Under the pieces are notes generated by a model that saw nothing but the letters and a program-made list of their open reading frames with translations, was not told the origin of the DNA and searched no databases. The position numbers and the translations under genes are program-made. A stretch of DNA of 64,000 bases, from NCBI GenBank assembly GCA_002364755.1, contig DEZI01000019.1, positions 11,852-75,851 on the forward strand, written 5' to 3'. Shown here piece after piece: positions 8,121 to 15,139 of this stretch. Source of the DNA: Stenotrophomonas maltophilia. Lineage in GTDB: Bacteria; Pseudomonadota; Gammaproteobacteria; Xanthomonadales; Xanthomonadaceae. The first letter of the stretch is position 1. Every line of letters starts with the position of its first letter.

Positions 8121-8864
8121 TCAAGCGTCGTCGCCGGCCTTGCGCACCGGCAGCGCCAGCATCGCCTCGGTGCTGATCACTTCACCGAAGGCATCCTCGA
8201 TCTGTGCCAGCGAGGCTTCGTGCAGCGCGCGGTGACCGATGCGCTGGCCGCCGGCCAGGTCCAGGTCGCGGCTGGCGGTGGCATCACCGGCCACGATCAC
8301 GCGGTAGCCGCGCGGTGCGGCGGCTGCATCGCGGGCAGCACCAACCACGCAGGCATGGGTCTGCAGGCCGGTAACCAGCAGGGTGTCGATGCCAGCGTCC
8401 TTCAACACCGTGTCCAGCACCGCGGCCGAAGCACCGGCGAACACGCTGACGTTGTCCTTCTGCACCACCGTCTCGCCCTGGCGCGGCTGCAGGTCGCGAT
8501 GGAAGGCGGCATTGACGCTGCCCTGTGCGAACAGCGGCGCACCCGCCGGCAGCACGTGCTGGACGTGGATCACGCGGATGCCGTTGGCATCGGCGAACTG
8601 CACCACGCGCTTGGCCTGGCGCAGCGCGGCCACGCCATCGGGAATGACCATGCGGCCACCGGCGAAGCCCCGCGCAGCGCTGGCGTCGAAGTATTCGTTC
8701 TGGAAATCGATGACCAGCACGGCGGTCTTCGCGGCGTCCAGCGCGGTGACCGACGGTGCACCGGCCATGTGGCGGATGGTGGGATGGGCCGGCTCGGTAG
8801 CGGCGATCGGCGCGGCGGCGGCCATGCCGATCAGGCTGGCCAGGCCGAAGGCGGAAAGGTTCAT
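8121..8864 (-). CDS. Exported isochorismatase-fold hydrolase
   Basis: 247 residues. The isochorismatase-like fold is shown by VLVIDFQNEYF (Asp53), the lysine in VVQKDNVSVF (Lys136) and the nucleophilic cysteine in LQTHACVVGAA (Cys172), a complete Asp-Lys-Cys triad as in nicotinamidases and cysteine hydrolases. The N-terminus (MNLSAFGLASLIGMAAAAPIA) looks like a cleavable signal peptide, so the enzyme is probably periplasmic, which is unusual for this fold. The ATG at 8862-8864 has AGGAG eight bases upstream; the open frame extends 26 codons further. The substrate is unknown; an amide or isonitrile hydrolase are alternatives. It heads a probable operon with the LysR and TSUP genes. Confidence 0.85.
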   Translation of the reverse strand: MNLSAFGLASLIGMAAAAPIAATEPAHPTIRHMAGAPSVTALDAAKTAVLVIDFQNEYFDASAARGFAGGRMVIPDGVAALRQAKRVVQFADANGIRVIHVQHVLPAGAPLFAQGSVNAAFHRDLQPRQGETVVQKDNVSVFAGASAAVLDTVLKDAGIDTLLVTGLQTHACVVGAARDAAAAPRGYRVIVAGDATASRDLDLAGGQRIGHRALHEASLAQIEDAFGEVISTEAMLALPVRKAGDDA

Positions 8865-8973
8865 GGGGCGACTCCTGCGTGGTGGGAAGTTGGCACAGGA
8901 TGCGGAGCGGATGGCGCACGAACCAGCGGCTTTCTGGCACATGATCTGTGCGGTTTTCGCACAGGCGGCTGTT

Positions 8974-9039
8974 GTAGAGCCACCCCATGGGTGGATGCGG
9001 ACGGGACGAATCCGTCATCCACGCATGGCGTGGATCTAC
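8974..9039. repeat. SMAG inverted pair
   Basis: GTAGAGCCACCCCATGGGTGG at 8974 faces ATCCACGCATGGCGTGGATCTAC ending at 9039 (the two arms are of different SMAG subtypes). Confidence 0.75.
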
Positions 9040-9053
9040 CAGTAGAAACGCAA

Positions 9054-9075
9054 CGGGGCGCCCAAAAGCGCCCCG
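9054..9075 (-). terminator. Possible terminator after isocitrate dehydrogenase
   Basis: An 8-bp perfect stem CGGGGCGC/GCGCCCCG with loop CCAAAA lies 29 bases beyond the stop. There is no T-run, so intrinsic termination is uncertain. Confidence 0.5.
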
Positions 9076-9104
9076 CTGTGGATCAACCGAGGTTGGTCGG
9101 CCGC

Positions 9105-10109
9105 TTACAGGCGGCTGGCGATGGCCTGGGCGAAGCTCATGGTGGTACCGGTGCCGCCGAGGTCGCCGGTCAGCGAGTCCTTGGCTTCCATGGTGGCCAC
9201 GATGGCCTTGCGCAGGCGCTCGGCGTTTTCCGGCTGGCCAACGTGGTCCAGCATCTGTGCAGCTGCGAGCAGCAGCGCGCACGGGTTGGCCTTGCCCTGG
9301 CCGGCAATGTCCGGCGCGGTGCCGTGCACGGCTTCGAAGATCGCCGCGTCCTTGCCGATGTTGGCACCCGGGGCCAGGCCCAGGCCGCCGACGAGGCCGG
9401 CGCACAGGTCGGAGATGATGTCGCCGAACAGGTTGGTGGTCACGATCACGTCGAACTGTTCCGGACGCATCACCAGCTGCATGCAGCAGTTGTCGACGAT
9501 CATTTCCTGGAACTCGATGTCCGGGTACTGCGCGGCCACTTCACGGGCGACGTTCAGGAACAGGCCCGAGGTCGACTTGATGATGTTGGCCTTGTGCACG
9601 GCGGTGACCTTCTTGCGGCCGACGCTGCGGGCCAGCTCGAAGGCGTAGCGCACGATGCGCTCGGAGCCCTTGCGGGTGATGCGGGTGCCGGAGAAGGCGG
9701 TCTCGCCATCAGCCGAGACTTCCTGGCCTTCGGCCAGGTAAGCACCTTCGGTGTTCTCACGAACGGTGATCAGGTCGACGTTGTTGAACCGCGACTTGGT
9801 GTTCGGGAAGGTGTGGGCCGGACGCACGTTGGCGTACAGGTCGAAGTGGCGGCGCAGGCTGACGTTGATCGAGGTGAAGCCACCACCGACCGGGGTGGTC
9901 AGCGGGCTCTTCAGCGCGACCTTGTTGCGCGCGATCGATTCCAGGGTCACCGCCGGCATCAGGTCGCCGTGCTTTTCCAGGGCCACCAGGCCGGCGTCCG
10001 CATCTTCGTACTCCAGGCCAGCGTTGAGCTGGTCGAGGACGAACAGGGTGGCGTCCATGATTTCCGGGCCGATGCCGTCGCCGCGGATGACCGTAATTTT
10101 CTGCGTCAT
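9105..10109 (-). CDS. icd: NAD-dependent isocitrate dehydrogenase
   Basis: 334 residues, the short form of the beta-decarboxylating dehydrogenase family. It has the substrate loop SLRRHFDLYANVRP (about 84-97), the catalytic KANIIK (173-178), the metal-binding aspartates in NLFGDIISD, and the coenzyme loop HGTAPDIAG. Asp267-Ile268 occupy the position where the NADP enzyme of E. coli has Lys-Tyr, which indicates NAD use, in line with what I recall of the Xanthomonas enzyme. Isopropylmalate or tartrate dehydrogenase are related but lack this set. It acts in the TCA cycle in the cytosol. The ATG at 10107-10109 begins MTQKITVIRGDGIGPE; the frame extends further upstream without support. A long palindrome lies 75-150 bases upstream. 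Confidence 0.9.
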   Translation of the reverse strand: MTQKITVIRGDGIGPEIMDATLFVLDQLNAGLEYEDADAGLVALEKHGDLMPAVTLESIARNKVALKSPLTTPVGGGFTSINVSLRRHFDLYANVRPAHTFPNTKSRFNNVDLITVRENTEGAYLAEGQEVSADGETAFSGTRITRKGSERIVRYAFELARSVGRKKVTAVHKANIIKSTSGLFLNVAREVAAQYPDIEFQEMIVDNCCMQLVMRPEQFDVIVTTNLFGDIISDLCAGLVGGLGLAPGANIGKDAAIFEAVHGTAPDIAGQGKANPCALLLAAAQMLDHVGQPENAERLRKAIVATMEAKDSLTGDLGGTGTTMSFAQAIASRL

Positions 10110-10185
10110 TGATCGATGTTCCGAACAGGGGGAAGTACGCCGTCCGGACGTGCCCGGAAACGCCGGCGCTGAGGAAGTTTCACCC

Positions 10186-10257
10186 GCAATTATGCCTGAG
10201 CCGGGGCCGAGGTCCCAAATAGACGATGGTCCCACTCCCCGGCTCAGGCAGAATTGC
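10186..10257. promoter_or_regulatory. Long imperfect palindrome upstream of isocitrate dehydrogenase
   Basis: GCCTGAGCCGGGG (10194-10206) and its exact complement (10237-10249) form a 13-bp arm pair. The pairing continues outward through GCAATT/AATTGC with one three-base interruption, over about 72 bases in total. On the minus strand, CATAAT at the inner edge with TTGGGA 18 bases upstream could be a promoter reading into icd, which would place the palindrome over the promoter. Whether it acts as DNA operator or RNA hairpin cannot be told. Confidence 0.55.
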
Positions 10258-10293
10258 CCGCGCATTTCTCCTTATCCCCGCGCCTGTCGGCGC

Positions 10294-10316
10294 GCCCCCT
10301 TGAACAACAAGGGGGC
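10294..10316. repeat. Stem-loop GCCCCCTTG/CAAGGGGGC
   Basis: A 9-bp perfect stem with a five-base loop between icd and the AhpD-like gene. No T-run follows on either strand, so I do not call it a terminator. Confidence 0.5.
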
Positions 10317-10359
10317 TCCTGGGCTGGGAGATAGCGGTAAAGGCCCCTGCGCGCGTCCG

Positions 10360-10421
10360 GTAGCGCCGGGCCATGCCCGGCGGCCGTTTGTTCAGGTACC
10401 CGCCGGGCATGGCCCGGCGCT
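10360..10421. repeat. SMAG inverted dimer
   Basis: GTAGCGCCGGGCCATGCCCG at 10360 faces CGCCGGGCATGGCCCGGCG ending at 10421. It ends 4 bases beyond the stop of the AhpD-like gene; the second head is degenerate (CTGC for CTAC). Confidence 0.85.
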
Positions 10422-10424
10422 GCC

Positions 10425-10817
10425 TCAGTGCTCGTGCGCTTCCGGGGCGGCGGCGCCGCCTTCGAGCTGGTCAAGGAAGTCGACCGCGCGGCGCAGGTGC
10501 GGGATCACGATGGAGCCGCCGACCACCAGGCCGACCGAGAAGGTCTCGAAGAACTCCTCACGGGTCACCCCGGCTTCCTTGCACTGGGCCACGTGGTAGC
10601 TGATGCAGTCGTCGCAGCGCAGCACCATCGAGGCCACCAGGCCCAGCAGTTCCTTGGTCTTCACATCCAGCGCGCCGGCCTGGTAGGTCTGCGTGTCCAG
10701 CGCGAAGAAGCGCCGCACCACCTGGTTCGGCTCGCCCAGGATGCGCTCGTTCATGCGCTTGCGGAACGCGGTGAATTCGGCGATGCGGTCCTTGCTGCCG
10801 TCGTCGGCCGCGCTCAT
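10425..10817 (-). CDS. Carboxymuconolactone decarboxylase/AhpD-like protein
   Basis: 130 residues, all helical in character. It carries the AhpD-type redox pair in LRCDDCISYHV (CxxC, about residues 68-71) with the following histidine three residues on, the signature of the alkylhydroperoxidase D branch. It probably acts as a small disulfide-based peroxidase or reductase rather than as a true decarboxylase of aromatic catabolism. Its ATG overlaps the stop of the glutaredoxin gene (ATGA), so the two are translationally coupled. A thiol-redox pairing is therefore likely, though the electron route is inferred. Confidence 0.88.
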   Translation of the reverse strand: MSAADDGSKDRIAEFTAFRKRMNERILGEPNQVVRRFFALDTQTYQAGALDVKTKELLGLVASMVLRCDDCISYHVAQCKEAGVTREEFFETFSVGLVVGGSIVIPHLRRAVDFLDQLEGGAAAPEAHEH

Positions 10818-11104
10818 GCCTGGCCCTGCCCGGCCAGCAGCGGCTCGAGCTTGCCTTCACGATGCAGGGCCATCATGTCGTCGTAGCCGCCGACATGGAC
10901 GTCACCGACGAAGATCTGCGGCACGCTGGTGCGGCGGGTCAGGGACATCATCTTCTCGCGCTCGACCGGGTCCAGGTCGATGCGGACTTCGGTCCACTGC
11001 TGGCCCTTGCTCTTGAGGAAGTTCTTGGCCGCCACGCAGTACGGGCAGACGGCGGTGGAATAGATGGTGATGGCGGGCGAGGCGCCAGCGGGCTGGTCTG
11101 TCAC
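10814..11104 (-). CDS. Glutaredoxin
   Basis: About 96 residues from the GTG at 11102-11104, which has GGAG seven bases upstream. An ATG ten codons further up (11132-11134) is an alternative without a visible ribosome binding site. The active site is STAVCPYCVAAKNFL (CPYC), followed by the cis-proline segment TSVPQIFVGDVHVGGYDD that binds glutathione. Length and motifs match the dithiol glutaredoxin 3 group. It reduces protein disulfides with glutathione in the cytosol. The last base of its codons overlaps the start of the AhpD-like gene. Confidence 0.9.
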   Translation of the reverse strand: MTDQPAGASPAITIYSTAVCPYCVAAKNFLKSKGQQWTEVRIDLDPVEREKMMSLTRRTSVPQIFVGDVHVGGYDDMMALHREGKLEPLLAGQGQA

Positions 11105-11192
11105 GGGAAACTCCACGATGGATCGACGGTCCATATATGGTACCGGTGTGCTGGAATTTCCACGCCATGACCGCAACACTGTGGATTAACGA

Positions 11193-12893
11193 ATGGTTGC
11201 CCCCTGCCCTGCCACGCTTGGCGCGCCCCGCCCGAGGATCTCCCGCTTGCGAGCCCTGCTGCTGACTACCGCCGTCACCCTGGCCCTGGCCATGCCGCTG
11301 GCCCAGGCCCAGGAGAAGCTGCCGGACATCGGGTCGTCGGCCGGCGAACTGCTGACCCCGGCACGGCAGGCCGAGTACGGCGCGATGATGCTGCGCGAAC
11401 TGCGCAACTACGGCTACCTGCTCGACGACCCTCTGGTCAATGACTGGCTGCAGACCATGGGCACCCGGCTGGGTTCCAACAGCGACCAGCCGCGCCAGTC
11501 CTACACGTTCTTCGTGATGAAGGACCGCCAGATCAACGCCTTCGCCACCCTTGGCGGCTACATCGGGGTGAACGCCGGCCTGGTGCTGACGGCCGAGCGC
11601 GAGGACGAGGTGGCGGCGGTGCTGTCCCATGAAATCGCCCACGTCACCCAGCAGCACGTGCTGCGTGGCGTCGAGCGGGCCCAGCGCGACCAGATCCCGA
11701 TCCTGCTGGGCATGCTGGCGGCAGTGGTGGCCGCCCAGGCCAGCAACAGCTCCTCCTCCGGCAACGCGACCATGGCCGCGATCAGTTCGGGCATGGGCCT
11801 GATGCAGCAGCGGCAGATCAACTACACCCGTTCCAACGAATCCGAGGCCGACCGCCTGGGCATCCGCACCCTGTCGCGCAGCGGCTACGACGTGGACGCC
11901 ATGGCCGGCTTTTTCGAGCGGATGTCGGCGGCCATGCGCGGCAACGACGGCGGTTACCAGGCCCCGGACTTCCTGCAGACCCACCCGGTCAACACCACCC
12001 GCATCAGCGAGGCCAAGGCCCGCGCCCAGCAGATGAAGAAGGACACGGTGCTGCTGACCACCAGCACCCCCAGCGGCGAGCGCAAGGAGCGGGTCAACCC
12101 GGCCGACCCCAGCTTGGGCGAGCCGCTGCTGCGCGGCGCCAACCCATTGCTGCCCAGCAGCGTGCTGCGCCTGCCGATCGGCCAGCTCAGCCGCGGCGCG
12201 AGTGGCGACTTCGACTGGGCGCGCGAGCGCCTGCGGGTGCTCAGCGCCGACACCACGCCGGAGCTGGAGCGCGAGTACGCCGACCTGGCCCGGCGCCAGA
12301 AGGGCGGCCTGACCGACGCCCAGCGCTATGGCCAGGCCCTGGCCGCCATGCGTGGCGGCCGCAGCGGCGCCAACCAGGCCCGGCAGGCCTTGGCCAACCT
12401 GCTGCAGACCCATCCGGACAGCTTGTTCGTGGCCCTGGCCCTGGGCGAGGCGGAGTCCCGTGCTGGCCAGCCGGCCCAGGCCAACGCGCGCTTCGAACAG
12501 CTGCTGCGCGAACACACCAACAGCCGCCCGGTGGCGTTGACCTACGCCGAGATCCTGAACGAACAGGGCGGCCGCGAAGCCGGCCAGCGCGCCCAGGCGA
12601 TGCTGCGGCCGTTGCTGTCGCAAAGCGGTAACGATCCGGTTTTCCAGCAGCGCTACGCCCGCGCCAGCGAGCTCGCTGGGGACAGCGTGCGGGCCAGCGA
12701 GGCCTATGCCGAGGCGGCCTTTCTCGGCGGCCGCCCGGAACAGGCGCTGATGCAGCTGCAGGCGCTCAAGCGCAATCCTGAGCTGGACTATGTGGGCCGC
12801 GCGCGGGTGGATGCGCGCATCGAGACCATCACCCCCACCGTGCTGGAGCTGCGCCGCCAGGGCGTGCAGGACCCGGAGCTGGACCGGCGCTGA
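11193..12893 (+). CDS. bepA: Periplasmic M48 metalloprotease with TPR region, BepA-like
   Basis: 566 residues from the ATG at 11193. A TTG at 11247 (MRALLLTTAVTLALAMPLAQA) has GAGG seven bases upstream and gives a cleaner signal peptide, so it may be the real start. After cleavage near AQAQ the M48 domain carries HEIAH (about 146-150) and the third zinc ligand in NESEADRLG (Glu216). From about residue 290 the protein is helical, with TPR-like repeats to the end. BepA assists LptD and BAM assembly or degrades stalled outer-membrane proteins. It is divergent from the glutaredoxin gene, with 88 bases between their starts. Confidence 0.9.
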   Translation: MVAPCPATLGAPRPRISRLRALLLTTAVTLALAMPLAQAQEKLPDIGSSAGELLTPARQAEYGAMMLRELRNYGYLLDDPLVNDWLQTMGTRLGSNSDQPRQSYTFFVMKDRQINAFATLGGYIGVNAGLVLTAEREDEVAAVLSHEIAHVTQQHVLRGVERAQRDQIPILLGMLAAVVAAQASNSSSSGNATMAAISSGMGLMQQRQINYTRSNESEADRLGIRTLSRSGYDVDAMAGFFERMSAAMRGNDGGYQAPDFLQTHPVNTTRISEAKARAQQMKKDTVLLTTSTPSGERKERVNPADPSLGEPLLRGANPLLPSSVLRLPIGQLSRGASGDFDWARERLRVLSADTTPELEREYADLARRQKGGLTDAQRYGQALAAMRGGRSGANQARQALANLLQTHPDSLFVALALGEAESRAGQPAQANARFEQLLREHTNSRPVALTYAEILNEQGGREAGQRAQAMLRPLLSQSGNDPVFQQRYARASELAGDSVRASEAYAEAAFLGGRPEQALMQLQALKRNPELDYVGRARVDARIETITPTVLELRRQGVQDPELDRR

Positions 12894-12939
12894 GCGCCGC
12901 ATGACCGGGGGATGGCAATCCGCGCCGATCCCGGCCAGG

Positions 12940-12957
12940 TAGTCACAAACATGTCAT
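12940..12957 (+). promoter_or_regulatory. Candidate PHO box before phoB
   Basis: TAGTCAC-AAAC-ATGTCAT fits the two 7-base half-sites separated by 4 bases bound by PhoB (consensus CTGTCAT-N4-CTGTCAY). The second half matches six of seven and the first four of seven. It lies 52 bases before the GTG start codon. Confidence 0.6.
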
Positions 12958-13009
12958 CAAACCGTAGTCTACTGGCACCACTCCAGTAACCAAGCCCTAC
13001 GGTGTCCTC

Positions 13010-13699
13010 GTGCAGAAACGCATCCTGATCGTCGATGACGAGCCCGCGATCCGCGAAATGGTCGCCTTCGCCCTGCGCAAGGGCGATTACGAACCAGTCC
13101 ACGCCGGCGATGCCCGCGAGGCCCAGACCGCGATCGCCGACCGCGTCCCCGACCTGATCCTGCTGGACTGGATGCTGCCCGGCACCAGTGGCCTGGACCT
13201 GGCCCGTCGCTGGCGCAAGGAAACCCTGACCCGCGAAGTGCCGATCATCATGCTGACTGCGCGCGGCGAAGAGAACGATCGCGTCGGCGGCCTCGAAGCC
13301 GGGGTCGACGACTACGTGGTCAAGCCGTTCTCGGCGCGCGAACTGCTGGCCCGCATCCGCGCGGTCATGCGCCGCGCCCGTGACGACGACGAAGACGGCA
13401 GCGTGGCCGTCGGCCCGATCCGCATCGACGGCGCCGCCCACCGCGTATTCGCCAACGAACAGCCGGTGCCGATCGGCCCGACCGAATACCGCCTGCTGCA
13501 CTTCTTCATGACCCACCCCGAGCGCGTCTACACCCGCGCCCAGCTGCTGGACCATGTGTGGGGCGGCAGCGTGTACGTGGAAGAACGCACCATCGACGTG
13601 CACATCCGCCGCCTGCGCAAGACGCTGGAACCGTTCAACGCCGAGAACATGGTGCAGACCGTGCGCGGCGCCGGCTACCGCTTCTCCAACGCGACCTGA
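13010..13699 (+). CDS. phoB: Phosphate regulon response regulator PhoB
   Basis: 229 residues starting at GTG (MQKRILIVDDEPAIRE). The receiver domain (1-120) has Asp9/Asp10, the phosphoacceptor Asp53 in LILLDWMLPG and Lys105 in VVKPFSARE. The OmpR-type winged-helix domain follows (about 130-229, with GPTEYRLLHFFM and the recognition region ERTIDVHIRRLRK). When phosphorylated by PhoR it activates phosphate-starvation genes. A GTG start is supported by the lack of an upstream ATG in the conserved alignment. It is followed after 104 bases by phoR, and a candidate PHO box upstream suggests autoregulation. Confidence 0.95.
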   Translation: MQKRILIVDDEPAIREMVAFALRKGDYEPVHAGDAREAQTAIADRVPDLILLDWMLPGTSGLDLARRWRKETLTREVPIIMLTARGEENDRVGGLEAGVDDYVVKPFSARELLARIRAVMRRARDDDEDGSVAVGPIRIDGAAHRVFANEQPVPIGPTEYRLLHFFMTHPERVYTRAQLLDHVWGGSVYVEERTIDVHIRRLRKTLEPFNAENMVQTVRGAGYRFSNAT

Positions 13700-13710
13700 G
13701 CCTCGTCGTG

Positions 13711-13737
13711 CCGGCACCGCGCACCCGCCGGTGCCGG
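13711..13737. repeat. Stem-loop between phoB and phoR
   Basis: CCGGCACC (13711-13718) pairs with GGTGCCGG (13730-13737) around an 11-base loop, with no T-run. It could set the relative level of the two mRNAs, which is inference. Confidence 0.45.
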
Positions 13738-13803
13738 TGTCGGCAACTCTGCTATAACCCTCGGTTCACCGCGTGAGCCGCCGCCTCCAACGACGAGACC
13801 GCA

Positions 13804-15135
13804 ATGCCCCGCCACATCCGCTCCGCCTGGTTGAAGACGCTGGCCTCCGTGGCCGCGGTGTTGGTGCTGGCCGGCGTGGTCGGATGGTTCAGCGGGCATC
13901 TGTGGCTGTGCATCGCGCTGGCCGCACTGGCCACGCTGACCTGGCATTACTGGCGCCTGCGCCGCGTGCTGCGGCGGTTGACCGCGCGCCAGCGCTGGGA
14001 GACCGCCGAGGAAGGTACCGGCGTGTGGAACGAGCTCGACCGCCTGCTGTACCGCAACCAGGTGGAAATGCGCGTGCGCAAGCGCCGCCTGCTGGACATG
14101 CTGCGCAGCTATCGCGCCGCCGCTGCCGCCCTGCCCGATGCGGTGGTGGTGCTGGACCGCAACAGCCAGCGCGTGCAGTGGTTCAACGAAGCGGCCACCG
14201 CCCTGCTCGGCCTGCATCACCCCGGCGACCTCGGCGAAGCCCTGGTCGAGCGCCTGCAGCCGATGCCGCTGGCCCACTGGCTGGCCGGCGGCCGCAATGC
14301 CGAACCGATCCTCGACGCGCCCTCGCCGGTGGACCCCGCGATCCGCCTGAACCTGCGCCTGATCCCCTATTCCTCGGACTATTGGCTGCTGATCGCCCGC
14401 GACGTCACCAAGCTGCTGCGCCTGGAACAGGTGCGCCGCGATTTCGTCGCCAACGTGTCCCACGAACTGCGCACGCCGCTGACCGTGGTGCATGGCTACC
14501 TGGACATGATGGATCCGGAAGACTTCCCCGGCACCGGCCCGATGCTGGAAGAAATGCGCAAGCAGAGCCAGCGCATGGCCCAGCTGGTGGAAGACCTGCT
14601 GACCCTGTCGCGGCTGGAATCGCAGGAGCACAGCGAAGCGGAGACCGTGGCCATGCAGCCGATGCTGGCCACCCTGCGCCGCGAAGCCGAGGCGCACAGC
14701 CAGGGCCGCCACCAGATCAGCATCGACGACCTGGCCGGCGTGGACCTGCTGGGCTCGACCAAGGAACTGCACAGCGCATTCTCCAACCTGGTCACCAACG
14801 CCGTGCGCTACACCCCGGCCGATGGCCGCATCGCGGTGGAGTTCCGCCGCGAGGGCGACGGTGCCGTGCTGGCCGTGCGTGACAGCGGCTACGGCATCCC
14901 CGCCACCCACCTGCCGCGCCTGACCGAACGTTTCTACCGGGTGTCCAGCAGCCGTTCGCGCGAAAGCGGCGGCACCGGCCTGGGCCTGTCCATCGTCAAG
15001 CACATCCTCGGCCTGCACCATGCACGGCTGGAGATCGAAAGCGAAGTGGGCAAGGGCTCGGTGTTCTCCTGTCATTTCGATGCCGACCACGTGCGCCCGC
15101 GCGAGTCCGCCCCCCTGACCTCCATCGAAGAATGA
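13804..15135 (+). CDS. phoR: Phosphate regulon sensor histidine kinase PhoR
   Basis: 443 residues. Two close transmembrane segments lie at about 11-46 with almost no periplasmic part, as in PhoR, followed by a charged region, a PAS domain (about 105-205, LPDAVVVLDRNSQRVQWFNEA) and HisKA with ANVSHELRTPLT (phosphoacceptor His220). The ATPase domain has NLVTNAVRYTP, DSGYGIP and GGTGLGLSIVK. It senses phosphate through the Pst/PhoU system at the inner membrane and phosphorylates PhoB. The gene ends 4 bases before ppk, so transcription into ppk is likely. Confidence 0.95.
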   Translation: MPRHIRSAWLKTLASVAAVLVLAGVVGWFSGHLWLCIALAALATLTWHYWRLRRVLRRLTARQRWETAEEGTGVWNELDRLLYRNQVEMRVRKRRLLDMLRSYRAAAAALPDAVVVLDRNSQRVQWFNEAATALLGLHHPGDLGEALVERLQPMPLAHWLAGGRNAEPILDAPSPVDPAIRLNLRLIPYSSDYWLLIARDVTKLLRLEQVRRDFVANVSHELRTPLTVVHGYLDMMDPEDFPGTGPMLEEMRKQSQRMAQLVEDLLTLSRLESQEHSEAETVAMQPMLATLRREAEAHSQGRHQISIDDLAGVDLLGSTKELHSAFSNLVTNAVRYTPADGRIAVEFRREGDGAVLAVRDSGYGIPATHLPRLTERFYRVSSSRSRESGGTGLGLSIVKHILGLHHARLEIESEVGKGSVFSCHFDADHVRPRESAPLTSIEE

Positions 15136-15139
15136 AGCC

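Noticed and set aside
9105..10112. Long open frame on the plus strand opposite isocitrate dehydrogenase
   Set aside because: Such mirrored frames arise from the high third-position GC content; the sequence is low in complexity and matches no family.
10294..10316. Hairpin as terminator of the AhpD-like gene
   Set aside because: It lacks a T-run on either strand and lies more than 100 bases beyond the stop, past a SMAG dimer.
11131..11140. Perfect palindrome CCATATATGG near the glutaredoxin start as an operator
   Set aside because: It is only ten bases, and contains an alternative start codon for that gene, so it may be coincidental.
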